Below, piece by piece: positions 1-7,276 of a DNA stretch of 9,976 bases. This DNA comes from Bacillota bacterium (GTDB lineage: Bacteria; Bacillota; Clostridia; DSM-8532), in NCBI GenBank assembly GCA_023446675.1, contig JAEXPO010000492.1, forward strand, positions 1 to 9,976, written 5' to 3'. Each line of letters opens with the position of its first letter. The first letter of the stretch is position 1. Under the pieces are notes generated by a model, which was given only the letters and a program-made list of their open reading frames with translations, was not told the DNA's origin and searched no databases. Made by a program: the position numbers and the translations under genes.

Positions 1-3000
1 CCCTTATTCTTTTGGTATTCACACTTTTAGCCTGGAGCTCAGTAAGAAAATCCTTTTCCACCAGAGAACGAAGCTGCTCCTCCACCGGCCTGCCGTGAAG
101 CTCCAGGTGCTGCATGACGAAATGAAGTACGGTTCCAATCTCTGCGGCGGAAAGGCCCTTTTTCTCTTCCAGGAAAAGCGGCTTTTTAACCAGTGCCGGG
201 GGCTTATCAGGCATAAGCAGGGCATCCTCGTCCCTGTTTACCTCCAAAAGCCGCTTCATTTCCGTAACGGATACCTTAGAGGGTACCCGGCTTGCACTCT
301 CAAAGACATATTTCCAGGACAAACGCCGTGAAACCTCTCCGTCATCCGCTTTGCTCTCGGCTGTTTCCGAAATGAGGGCATTGTTGAGCCATTCCACCAG
401 GGCCTGCTCACCCACGGCTTTTTCCCCTTCCTCCCCTGTTACGTCCCTTTTATGCCAGCGCCTTACTTCAAAGGCGGAGGGTTCCGTCTCCTCTGATAAA
501 CCCAACCCTCCGTTAAAACCGCCCCATTCTCTTAAGGCTCCTCCATGAGGATGACCCATAAGAGCCGGGCCAATCCAGTCCAGATACCGTGTTGCTTTGA
601 GCATGGCATAGGCAGGCAGACGAAGCTCCCCATCCCCCAGACGCCCCCATTTTTCGCAGGCCTTGGCCACATCCGCTACTGTTCCTGTCAGAATGAGCTT
701 TTCCCGGGCCCGGGTAAGGGCTACATAGAGAATGCGCATCTCCTCGGAAAGGGTTTCCCGCCGTATTTTTTCCCTTAGGGCAAGCTTGGCGGCGGATGGG
801 TAGGAGAGCCGGATGCGGGTATCCACCACATCCGGGCCAAAGCCCAGATCCTGATGGAGCAGAATGCTTTTGTTCATGTCCTGCATATTAAACTTTTTGC
901 CCAGCCCCGATACAAAGACGACAGGAAATTCCAGGCCCTTGCTTTTATGTATGCTCATGATGCGCACCACATTGTCGTTTTCACCCAGGGTTTTGGCGCT
1001 GCCCATATCCCCCTGGCTGCTTTTGAGCCTGTCCATAAACTGAATGAAATGAAAAAGCCCCTTGTAGCTTGTTTCCTCAAACTGCCCTGCTCGTTCAAAC
1101 AGAATGCGCAGATTGGCCTGACGCTGCCCTCCTGCGGTCGAGGCTCCCACCAAAGCGTAATAGCCGGTCTCAGTATAGAGCCGCCATAAAAGCTGATCCG
1201 TGGGCAAATGAAGGGAGAGGTCCTGCCATGCCTTAAGCTTTTGTAGGAAGCGGGCGGATTTGGCTATCAGGGCTTCCTTTTCCGAATTTTCCACAGTGCT
1301 TTCTTCCAGAGGGGGTTCTTCCCAAGAGCCCTTTTCAAGAAGCTTTTCCAGAGGGTTTTCTTCAGGAAGTATCTCTTCTCGAGTTTTCTCTTCCGAAGAG
1401 ATTTCCTCTCCAGCCATTTCCTGGTCCATACCTGCCAGCTTTACCAGGGCGTCGTACAGGCACGCCTTTCTGTCGGCAAGGCGGATGCTTGCCAAATCAT
1501 CGGTGGTATAGGAAAAAAGCGGCGAGCGAAGCACCGCCAGGAGGGGAATATCCTGAAAGGGATTATCAATAATCTGGAGGAGGGAGAGCATAATCTCCAC
1601 CTCCACGCTTTTAAAAAAACCCGTGCCCGTGTCGGCAAAAGCGGAAATACCGTTTTGGGCAAGCTCCTCCATAAAAACCTCGGACCATTTGCTGGTGGTG
1701 CGAAGAAGAATGACTATATCCCTGAATTCCAGCGGGCGGTAGCCCTTCCGGCTTTTATCAAAAACCTGAAAGGCGCAGCCTTCCTCCCGTGGGCTTTTAA
1801 GCTCCAAAATTCGTCTGGCGCACACCCTGGCCTCCAGGCGAATGGCGCCCAGAAACTCCGCGCTCTCCTCAAAATCCACCGGTTCCCCGCCGTCCTCTTC
1901 TCCGGTGCCAGGAGAAGCCTCAGCTTCAATTCCGGGAGCAGCATTTCCGTCATCCTGCTCCGGACCGGAGGTTTCAATAAGGTGAAGCTCCGCCGCACCG
2001 CCAAAAAGGGTGTCCGGCTCCTCCGGCTCAGGGTAAAGGGCGCCGGGATACAGGGCTTCCTCCCCGGTATAATCAAGCTCTCCGGCTTCCAGTGACATTA
2101 TTCTGAAAAAAACGTAGTTGATGGCATCCACCACCGATTTACGGCTTCTGAAGTTCTTATAGAGCAAGATTTTTCTGAAAGGGCTGCCCTCCTCCATGGC
2201 ATAGAGCCGGTACTTTTCCATGAAAAGATCCGGACGGGCCTGACGAAAGCGGTAAATGCTCTGCTTCACATCGCCCACCATGAAAATATTGGGCCTGTTT
2301 TCATCCACCCTGGAAATGAGGCTTAAAAGCAATTCCTGTACCAGATTGCTGTCCTGGTACTCATCTATAAAAATTTCTTCAAACCGCTCCCTGTAAGATT
2401 TGGCGGCCTCGGTAGGCTCAAGGCCGTCGTCGGTTTTAACAGCCAGCACCTCCAGGCAGTAATGCTCCAGATCGTTAAAATCCACCAGCGAACGGCGGCT
2501 CTTTTTTTCCTCAAAACGGCGGCTAAAATCCTCTGTCAGCAGGGAAAGGCATTCCATAAGAGGATGCAGCACCTTAAGATCCTTATAGAGCTCACTGCTC
2601 TTTGCTATAAAAAATCGCTCCCTGAGCTTCTTTATGCCGTCCTTTACCTCATCCCGTTCCCGTTTAAAGGCCTCCTGAAGTACCTTATCCCCTTCCTTTA
2701 CTATGGGAAGGCGGCCAAAGCCATAGGTTTCCAGGGCCGTAACCAGCCTGTCCCATATTCCCTTTTCCTCATTATCACGAAGGCTTATAAGCCCTTCCAG
2801 TGAAATTAAATCCTCCTTTGAGGCCTGAAGGTATTTTTCAAGCCCCTCAGCCTGATAAAGCCTTATTTGAAAGGCCTTGTAGCGGGCGGCCATACCTTCA
2901 AGCTCCTGACGTGCCGCAGTCATAAGAAGCCTGCCCCAGGGTGACAGGGCAAAATCCGGCCCATCAGCTTCTTTGGCATCTTTGGCTTCACCGGCATCTT

Positions 3001-3667
3001 TGGCTTCACCGGCATCTTTGGCTTCTTCAGCTTCTTCGGCTTCATCATGTCCAGGAACACAAAAAAGGCCGGTCATCTCCTTAAGCCAGGCCTCCGGCCA
3101 GGGGCTGCTCTGGACAAACTCATAAAGGTTCAGCACCATATCCATAATAAGGCTGTCGTCCCTGTTTCCCCCATAGCATTCCAGAAGATCAAAAAAGCCC
3201 TTGTTCTCCTCCGCTTTTTCATATTGATCCTCAAAAAGCTCATTCAAGGCCTCCAGCTTCATGAGGCGGCCTTCCGTTTCGTCCAGGATGCGAAAGCCCG
3301 GATCCAGGTTCAGCCGGTGGAAATGGCTTTTAACCACCTCCATGCAGAAAGCGTGAATGGTGGTTATGCTTGCCTTTCCAACCAAGGTCATCTGCCTTCT
3401 TAGAAGGGCCGAACCGGGATTGTTCTCCAATGCCTCCGCCAGGGCTTCGGTGAGCCTGGCGCGCATTTCGGCGGCAGCGGCGTTGGTAAAGGTAACAATG
3501 AGGAGCCGATCCAAATCCACAGGCTCCCTTTCATCGGTGACACGGCGGATAATCCTCTCAACGAGCACCGCCGTTTTACCTGCTCCCGCAGCCGCTGCCA
3601 CAAGCAGGTTTGAATGCCTTGCCGTTATGGCGGCAAGCTGTTCCTCTGTCCATCGGGCCGTACTCAT
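1..3667 (-). CDS. addA: AddA, ATP-dependent helicase/nuclease subunit A (C-terminus cut by window edge)
   Basis: AddA is the motor and one of two nucleases of the AddAB complex, which resects double-strand DNA ends for RecA loading. From ATG 3667-3665 I read one open frame of 1222 codons with no stop to the left edge. Visible motifs: Q-motif WTEEQ (Q10), Walker A AGAGKT (K31), IVTFTNAAAAEM, Walker B IFIDEYQDS (D435-E436), VGDVKQSIYRFRQ (from V464), SIHKSKGLEFPVVF (from S905), motif VI ILYVALTRAREKL (from I979), and the start of the nuclease domain, GTVLHFVMQHL (from G1178). The catalytic Asp/DYK part of that domain would lie beyond the edge, so the whole protein is probably near 1400 residues, longer than the roughly 1230 of B. 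subtilis AddA. The extra length comes mostly from three charged insertions (about residues 207-232, 565-605 and 745-800). The ATG overlaps the addB stop (ATGA) behind a strong Shine-Dalgarno, so translational coupling is likely. Confidence 0.96.
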   Translation of the reverse strand, partial: MSTARWTEEQLAAITARHSNLLVAAAAGAGKTAVLVERIIRRVTDEREPVDLDRLLIVTFTNAAAAEMRARLTEALAEALENNPGSALLRRQMTLVGKASITTIHAFCMEVVKSHFHRLNLDPGFRILDETEGRLMKLEALNELFEDQYEKAEENKGFFDLLECYGGNRDDSLIMDMVLNLYEFVQSSPWPEAWLKEMTGLFCVPGHDEAEEAEEAKDAGEAKDAGEAKDAKEADGPDFALSPWGRLLMTAARQELEGMAARYKAFQIRLYQAEGLEKYLQASKEDLISLEGLISLRDNEEKGIWDRLVTALETYGFGRLPIVKEGDKVLQEAFKRERDEVKDGIKKLRERFFIAKSSELYKDLKVLHPLMECLSLLTEDFSRRFEEKKSRRSLVDFNDLEHYCLEVLAVKTDDGLEPTEAAKSYRERFEEIFIDEYQDSNLVQELLLSLISRVDENRPNIFMVGDVKQSIYRFRQARPDLFMEKYRLYAMEEGSPFRKILLYKNFRSRKSVVDAINYVFFRIMSLEAGELDYTGEEALYPGALYPEPEEPDTLFGGAAELHLIETSGPEQDDGNAAPGIEAEASPGTGEEDGGEPVDFEESAEFLGAIRLEARVCARRILELKSPREEGCAFQVFDKSRKGYRPLEFRDIVILLRTTSKWSEVFMEELAQNGISAFADTGTGFFKSVEVEIMLSLLQIIDNPFQDIPLLAVLRSPLFSYTTDDLASIRLADRKACLYDALVKLAGMDQEMAGEEISSEEKTREEILPEENPLEKLLEKGSWEEPPLEESTVENSEKEALIAKSARFLQKLKAWQDLSLHLPTDQLLWRLYTETGYYALVGASTAGGQRQANLRILFERAGQFEETSYKGLFHFIQFMDRLKSSQGDMGSAKTLGENDNVVRIMSIHKSKGLEFPVVFVSGLGKKFNMQDMNKSILLHQDLGFGPDVVDTRIRLSYPSAAKLALREKIRRETLSEEMRILYVALTRAREKLILTGTVADVAKACEKWGRLGDGELRLPAYAMLKATRYLDWIGPALMGHPHGGALREWGGFNGGLGLSEETEPSAFEVRRWHKRDVTGEEGEKAVGEQALVEWLNNALISETAESKADDGEVSRRLSWKYVFESASRVPSKVSVTEMKRLLEVNRDEDALLMPDKPPALVKKPLFLEEKKGLSAAEIGTVLHFVMQHLELHGRPVEEQLRSLVEKDFLTELQAKSVNTKRIR
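2976..3025 (-). repeat. 18-bp in-frame tandem repeat inside addA
   Basis: On the plus strand the unit gcatctttggcttcaccg occurs twice in full (2976-2993, 2994-3011), followed by a third copy matching its first 14 bases (3012-3025). It encodes a repeated AKDAGE hexapeptide in a highly charged stretch (about residues 207-232) between the N-terminal helicase part of AddA and the conserved SPWGRLL segment. The flanking codons continue the Glu/Ala/Lys pattern, which suggests expansion by slippage. Eighteen bases is six codons, so copy-number change would not break the frame. Direct observation; the functional effect is unknown. Confidence 0.9.
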
Positions 3668-6660
3668 TTGGTTCCCTCCTCCTGTTCAATCATATCCCAT
3701 ACCTTGTCGCTGGGCCGGTCGTAAAGCTGCCTGTAGCCGTTATCCTTCCGGCTGGGGTCAAACTGGCAGACGGCAGAGTAGGCGCAGAACTGGCAGGACG
3801 TGCCGCTCTTTTTCTTATAGGGACGAATGCTGGCGCTTCCGGTAAGAATTTCCCCGCACAGGCTTTTTAAAAGCCTTCGGGTGTAGCGCCTCAAATTTTT
3901 AAATTGATCCAGAGAGGCCACCGACGAATTTTTGCCCAGTACCTCGGCCTTGGTCAGGGAAACGGGCAGGATGGGCGAGGTTCCCGTAAACTCCCTGTCC
4001 ATTTGCCTGATCAGCCGGACATCGGCCAGAAGAAGGCCTCTCATTTTAAGCTGCTTTTGGATGGCATCCTCAATTTCCTCTTCGGTGACCGGCCCGCTCT
4101 TTTTAATAATGGGATCGTCCACCCGAAAATAGAGCATGCCGCCGGGCAGGAAGTCGCCCACGCCCCAAAGGGCATCCATATAGGTGACAAGCTGAATTTG
4201 AAGGCCGTAGTAAAGATCCGAAAGCTTGAAGTCCTTTGCTCCCGACTTATAGTCCACAATACGAAGATAGGTGCCCTCCTCGGTGCGCAGGGCGTCCACC
4301 CGGTCAATACGTCCGGTAAGGTAAATGCGCTTGCCTGAGTCCAGCTCAATGACAATGGGAGGGAACTTCTCGGACGCGCCAAAGCCCATTTCATAGCCAA
4401 GAGGCTCAAAGCTGCTTCTCCGGATATGTCCGGCAACAAGCCAGACCGCCCGGGTAATCACCCGCTTAAGCCTCAGAGTAAGGGCGGTATAGCGTCTGGA
4501 GCCGGAAATGCCGGAGCCGCCCATTTTTTCAAGCATCTCGTCAACAATGGCCGATACCTTTTCCTCGCACCAGGCCCTTGAAAAATCACGCCAGGAGGCT
4601 TCCCCTTTCTCAATAGCTTCTGAAAAGAGCCGGATAACCTCATGCATAAAGGTGCCCACATCCGGAGCGCTTAGCCTGAACATTTTCCGTTCCTGGGCAT
4701 TGAGCCCATATTTTACAAAGTATGAAAAAGGGCAGGCGGCAAAGCTTTCAAGCCGCGAAACACTGGTGCGGGATGGATCGCCGTATAGGGCGGCCACCGT
4801 TGCCTCCTCCATGACCTCCGCCTCATTGCGCCTTAAAAAGGCCTCCCTCACAGCCTCCATCCCCATACCCTCCGATGCGCGCACCTGGAACCATCGTCCC
4901 GCGGCCAGCCACACCGGGCTGAACGCCCCGCCGTCGGCCTTTTCCCTTAAGGACGAAATCATACGCCTGTAGGCGGAGGCAGGCCGCTGTATTTGAAAAA
5001 GGGCCTCCTCCCTGGAGCCTGTGGGTATAAGGTTGCCTGTTTCAGAAATATGAGGAAACACCTTTCTCAAACGCGCCACAATCATGGACGGACGCAGGGA
5101 GCGGCCTTCCCTGTCGGAGACGGGCCAGCTGATGCGAAGGTACCGGGTGGCGGTGGAGAGGGTCTTATAAATGAGAAACTGCTCGTCAAAGGCTCTGCTC
5201 CGCGAATCCCCCGCCAGCTCAAGACCCAGTTTGTCAAGGCTGGCTCTCTCCCTGTCGGTAAGGACCCCCTCTTCTGAGGAGGAGGAGGGAAAAATGCCGT
5301 CATTCACTCCCAATACGAAAAGAAACTTAACCGACTGGCTCTTGGAGCGTTCCACACTGCCCACTAGCACCTGATCCAGGGCAGCGGGAATAAGTCCCAG
5401 CTCGTACTCCCCAAGACCGATTTCCAGGGCCTCCGAGAACCTTTCAAGGGTTAAGGAATCGTCTCCCATTACCTCCACTGCCTGATCGAATACAGCCATG
5501 ACATTGTTCCAAACCTGAGTGTATTCCGCTGCCGATGCAGGATCCCCTTCCTTTTGAAAGACGTCCACCATGGCAGACAGCCTGTCCGGTACACCCAGCT
5601 CACACAAAAGGTCATAGAGCGCTCCTGCGATAACGGCAGCGGTTTTCCCGCCCCTTACCCTGTCGCGGAAGGTCCTTAAGGGCTCATATACCCGTTTTCT
5701 TACGGCATTTATCGCCTCAAGGGGATTCTCCACGGAGTCGGAGGGCTTGTCTGCCGCCAGAAGGTCCGGGCTCATATCCCAGTCCTTTCCGGCGCTCCAG
5801 CGGCTCCCCCGTATACCGCAGGCCAGCACATAGTTCTCCAGACGGTTGATTGCCTCCGGCTCAATTCCGGTAAGGCCAGTTTTCAGATAGCGAAAGACCG
5901 AGTCGTAGGACCAGTTTTCAATAATCACCGCCATGGCCGAGAGTACAAGCCTTGCTAAGGGATGCTGAACAACAGCCAGCTTTCCGTCCAGAAAGAAGGG
6001 AATGGCGTATTCGGAAAAAACAGCTTCAACAAGGCCCCGATAGCCCTTAAGATCCCGGGTGACAACAGCAATATCCCGAAAGCGGCAGCCCTTATCCCGG
6101 CACAAACGAAGAATTTCACAGGCAGCCGCCTCCACCTCCGAATAGGTATTGGTAGCCGGATATAAAAGAATGCTCCGGGTAGCCTCCTTATACTCTTTTG
6201 GGGGATAAGCTCCGTAATTCTTTTCCAAATGGGCAAGCTCCCGACTGCCTGAGAACCGGGGAAGTACCGAAGGTGCTATCCGAACAGGAGGCTCCTCTGC
6301 CGTACCCGCCTCCAGGGCAAGCCGTTTAAGCTTCCTGGCCGCGTTGAAAACCGTGTGGAAAACATCGATGCCTTCTCCCGCCGAGCCCTCTTCCTCCGGC
6401 TCGGCACACAGGCTGATGCTTACGCGAAGAGCCGTTTTCATAAGGCACTCCATAAGCCGGTATTCCTGGGGAGTAAAGCTGGAAAAGCCGTCTATCCATA
6501 TTTCGGCCCCTTTATAAAGAGGCTCCTTTAAAAGCTTGTCGCAAGCCAAGGTCAGGTCGTCGTCCGAATCCCTGTACCGGCTTTTAAGCTGCTCCTCAAA
6601 AGCCGCGTAAATGGCGGCAAGCTCATTCATTTTAAGGGTAAGGGAATTCTCCCCCCCCAT
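3664..6660 (-). CDS. addB: AddB, main C-terminal portion in the second frame
   Basis: This frame (998 codons from the first ATG) holds nearly all of AddB, the second nuclease subunit of AddAB. It begins in the segment equivalent to the KL-D-IY-FE region of AddB proteins and ends with the iron-sulfur nuclease domain. Visible there are the four cluster cysteines: C643 in AACPFSYF, then C956, C959 and C965 in CQFCAYSAVC. This is the lone Cys plus CxxCx5C arrangement of AddB. Nuclease residues include GTFMHE (H673), GRIDRVD, VDYKSG (D803, K805) and GLQIQLVTY. It lacks the Walker A region, which sits in the upstream frame (6627-7094). Joining the two at the G8 tract gives about 1143 residues, close to the 1166 of B. 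subtilis AddB. The ATG at 6660 is probably not the natural start: it lies within the homopolymer junction and has no strong Shine-Dalgarno. The stop TGA overlaps the addA ATG. Confidence 0.93.
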   Translation of the reverse strand: MGGENSLTLKMNELAAIYAAFEEQLKSRYRDSDDDLTLACDKLLKEPLYKGAEIWIDGFSSFTPQEYRLMECLMKTALRVSISLCAEPEEEGSAGEGIDVFHTVFNAARKLKRLALEAGTAEEPPVRIAPSVLPRFSGSRELAHLEKNYGAYPPKEYKEATRSILLYPATNTYSEVEAAACEILRLCRDKGCRFRDIAVVTRDLKGYRGLVEAVFSEYAIPFFLDGKLAVVQHPLARLVLSAMAVIIENWSYDSVFRYLKTGLTGIEPEAINRLENYVLACGIRGSRWSAGKDWDMSPDLLAADKPSDSVENPLEAINAVRKRVYEPLRTFRDRVRGGKTAAVIAGALYDLLCELGVPDRLSAMVDVFQKEGDPASAAEYTQVWNNVMAVFDQAVEVMGDDSLTLERFSEALEIGLGEYELGLIPAALDQVLVGSVERSKSQSVKFLFVLGVNDGIFPSSSSEEGVLTDRERASLDKLGLELAGDSRSRAFDEQFLIYKTLSTATRYLRISWPVSDREGRSLRPSMIVARLRKVFPHISETGNLIPTGSREEALFQIQRPASAYRRMISSLREKADGGAFSPVWLAAGRWFQVRASEGMGMEAVREAFLRRNEAEVMEEATVAALYGDPSRTSVSRLESFAACPFSYFVKYGLNAQERKMFRLSAPDVGTFMHEVIRLFSEAIEKGEASWRDFSRAWCEEKVSAIVDEMLEKMGGSGISGSRRYTALTLRLKRVITRAVWLVAGHIRRSSFEPLGYEMGFGASEKFPPIVIELDSGKRIYLTGRIDRVDALRTEEGTYLRIVDYKSGAKDFKLSDLYYGLQIQLVTYMDALWGVGDFLPGGMLYFRVDDPIIKKSGPVTEEEIEDAIQKQLKMRGLLLADVRLIRQMDREFTGTSPILPVSLTKAEVLGKNSSVASLDQFKNLRRYTRRLLKSLCGEILTGSASIRPYKKKSGTSCQFCAYSAVCQFDPSRKDNGYRQLYDRPSDKVWDMIEQEEGTK
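3674..3683 (-). promoter_or_regulatory. addA ribosome binding site inside the addB 3' end
   Basis: The coding strand reads AGGAGGAGGG, then AACCAA, then the addA ATG. This is a near-perfect Shine-Dalgarno at good spacing, lying within the last codons of addB (QEEGT). With the ATGA stop/start overlap it fixes the addA start and should allow both reinitiation and independent entry by ribosomes. Confidence 0.85.
6602..6618 (-). other. Short hairpin downstream of the addB frame break
   Basis: The coding strand has GCCGC-CATTTAC-GCGGC, a perfect 5-bp GC-rich stem with a 7-base loop, inside the codons for LAAIYAAF. It starts about 32 bases after the G8 tract, further than the usual 5-9 bases for a frameshift stimulator, so its link to the frame break is weak. 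Confidence 0.4.
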
Positions 6661-7094
6661 TTTTTCGGCTGCCCCAAAAGGGTTTCGGGTTTTACATTAT
6701 AGCGCTTAAACTCGGTGATAAGGCCCCCCATGGTGCCTGCAAAGCCTCTTCTTTTGGCTGCTCTGGAAAAATAGCGAAGCTTTCCCTTCATTGTGTCCAT
6801 AATCCGGTAGAGGAGCATGGCCTTTCCAGCGGGATGCACATGGGGACGGGTAAGCCCTCCCGCCTCATTAAAAACACGAAAAGCAAGCCTTCTGAAGCTT
6901 AGTACCTGAACCTCCAGAACGCCTTCTCCTTCCATCACCTCGGCCAGCTCTTTTTCCGCCTGAAAGGAGAATTGTTCAGGGACGAGTAAAATCCGGGGAC
7001 GCTTAATACCGCTGCGAAGACTTTTTTTTATGTCCTCCAGCACAAACCAGGACTTTCCGCTGCCTGCCCTGCCCATAATCAACCGTAAACTCAT
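6627..7094 (-). CDS. addB: AddB, N-terminal portion with Walker A, ending at a frame break
   Basis: These 155 codons carry the start of AddB: LIMGRAGSGKSWF (Walker A, K14), ILLVPEQFSFQAEKEL, VLSFRRLAFRVF and a helical stretch ending ITEFKRYNVKPETLL, all characteristic of the AddB N-terminal helicase-like domain. After the LLGQPKKWGG codons the frame leaves the family pattern, gives seven unrelated residues (RIPLPLK) and stops at TGA 6629-6627. The remainder of AddB continues in the neighbouring frame. The start is well supported: an in-frame TGA lies at 7103-7101, two codons upstream of ATG 7094, so no earlier ATG is possible. An AGGA at 7110-7107 is a modest ribosome binding site with a long spacing of 12 bases. 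If taken literally, this fragment would be a stand-alone truncated peptide. More likely it is the first 148 residues of a full AddB. Confidence 0.93.
   Translation of the reverse strand: MSLRLIMGRAGSGKSWFVLEDIKKSLRSGIKRPRILLVPEQFSFQAEKELAEVMEGEGVLEVQVLSFRRLAFRVFNEAGGLTRPHVHPAGKAMLLYRIMDTMKGKLRYFSRAAKRRGFAGTMGGLITEFKRYNVKPETLLGQPKKWGGRIPLPLK
6651..6665 (-). other. addB frame-break site: A6-T-G8 homopolymer junction
   Basis: The coding strand reads AAAAAATGGGGGGGGAG. The upstream frame reads AAA AAA TGG GGG GGG AGA and stops 22 bases later; the downstream frame reads GAG AAT TCC and continues AddB. One extra G (or one extra A) would join them as KKWGGENSLTLK, a linker of sensible length. A -1 ribosomal slip on G-GGG-GGG would do the same. 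Eight C bases on the plus strand are at 6651-6658 and six T bases at 6660-6665. A sequencing or assembly length error is the simplest explanation. Confidence 0.9.
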
Positions 7095-7106
7095 AATAAG
7101 TCACAT

Positions 7107-7110
7107 TCCT
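7107..7110 (-). promoter_or_regulatory. Weak ribosome binding site of addB
   Basis: AGGA on the coding strand is 12 bases before ATG 7094. It is short and widely spaced compared with the strong site before addA. An in-frame TGA between the two excludes an upstream start. Confidence 0.5.
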
Positions 7111-7134
7111 GTTACAGCTTTGTTTTAAGTGTAG

Positions 7135-7153
7135 AGATCGGCCTCTGCGATCT
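7135..7153 (-). promoter_or_regulatory. Inverted repeat at the predicted addB transcript start
   Basis: AGATCG and CGATCT arms (6 bp) flank a 7-base centre. The repeat spans the predicted +1 just downstream of the -10 box. It could be a 5'-end hairpin or a repressor site; I cannot identify a protein family for it. Confidence 0.4.
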
Positions 7154-7156
7154 TAA

Positions 7157-7184
7157 ATAATACCTTATCGCTGATAAACGTCAA
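7157..7184 (-). promoter_or_regulatory. Probable sigma-A-type promoter of addBA
   Basis: The coding strand has TTGACG (7184-7179; 5 of 6 to TTGACA), a 16-base spacer and TATTAT (7162-7157; 5 of 6 to TATAAT). Transcription would start near 7150, leaving a leader of about 55 bases before addB. The spacer contains a perfect 5+5 palindrome, TTATC-AGC-GATAA (7165-7177), which could be an operator. No clostridial LexA box of the GAAC-N4-GTTC type is visible. Confidence 0.65.
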
Positions 7185-7204
7185 TAAAAAGCAAGAATTT
7201 TTAT
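7184..7204. repeat. A/T-rich inverted repeat next to the -35 box
   Basis: On the plus strand ATAAAAA and TTTTTAT form perfect 7-bp arms around gcaagaa, abutting the -35 hexamer of the addB promoter. Its position and A/T tracts would suit an UP-like element or a protein site. It lacks a GC stem followed by a T run, so it is not called a terminator. Confidence 0.4.
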
Positions 7205-7227
7205 CGGCGCCTCTCTCCAGTTAGGTT

Positions 7228-7242
7228 GCGGGCATAGCCCGC
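7228..7242. repeat. GC-rich hairpin between the c-di-GMP gene and addB
   Basis: GCGGGC-ATA-GCCCGC is a perfect 6-bp stem with a 3-base loop. Flanking CAGCTA and TAACTG (coding strand) can pair with one mismatch after an internal loop. It lies 35-50 bases past the stop of the upstream gene. There is no T-tract after it on the minus strand, so it is at best a non-canonical terminator or a transcript-end stabiliser. Confidence 0.4.
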
Positions 7243-7259
7243 TTTAGCTGATGGGACTT

Positions 7260-7270
7260 ATTATAACATA
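7260..7270 (-). promoter_or_regulatory. Possible extended -10 promoter upstream of addB
   Basis: The coding strand reads TATGTTATAAT: a perfect TATAAT (7265-7260) preceded by TGT, matching the extended -10 form TGnTATAAT. No -35 match is seen at 16-18 bases upstream. If active it would give addB a second, longer leader containing the GC hairpin at 7228-7242. Confidence 0.3.
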
Positions 7271-7276
7271 ACGGCT

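Noticed and set aside
1..4. Reading the left edge as the end of addA
   Set aside because: There is no stop codon, and the nuclease domain has only just begun (GTVLH at residue 1178), so the gene continues outside the window rather than being truncated.
703..714. Perfect 12-bp palindrome cccgggcccggg
   Set aside because: It encodes the TRARE residues of AddA motif VI (ACC CGG GCC CGG GAA), so protein and codon constraints explain it.
1387..1401. Inverted repeat TCTCTTC-C-GAAGAGA and a long polypurine run on the coding strand
   Set aside because: It falls in a Glu/Ser/Lys-rich insertion of AddA where GAA, GAG and TCT codons produce such symmetry by chance.
1655..2095. Plus-strand open frame of 146 codons, and similar plus-strand frames at 3357-3845, 3904-4338, 4508-4972 and 8435-9019
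   Set aside because: They lie antisense within addA, addB or the GGDEF-EAL gene, whose conserved motifs are clear. Their translations show no recognisable family pattern, so they are shadows of the real coding strand.
6602..6618. Hairpin as stimulator of programmed -1 frameshifting in addB
   Set aside because: It has only 5 bp of stem and lies about 32 bases from the slip site, well beyond normal stimulator spacing. I kept it as a low-confidence structure only.
7228..7242. Rho-independent terminator of the c-di-GMP gene, or a c-di-GMP riboswitch in the addB leader
   Set aside because: No T-run follows the stem on the minus strand, and I could not find the conserved c-di-GMP riboswitch core sequences, so neither call is supported.
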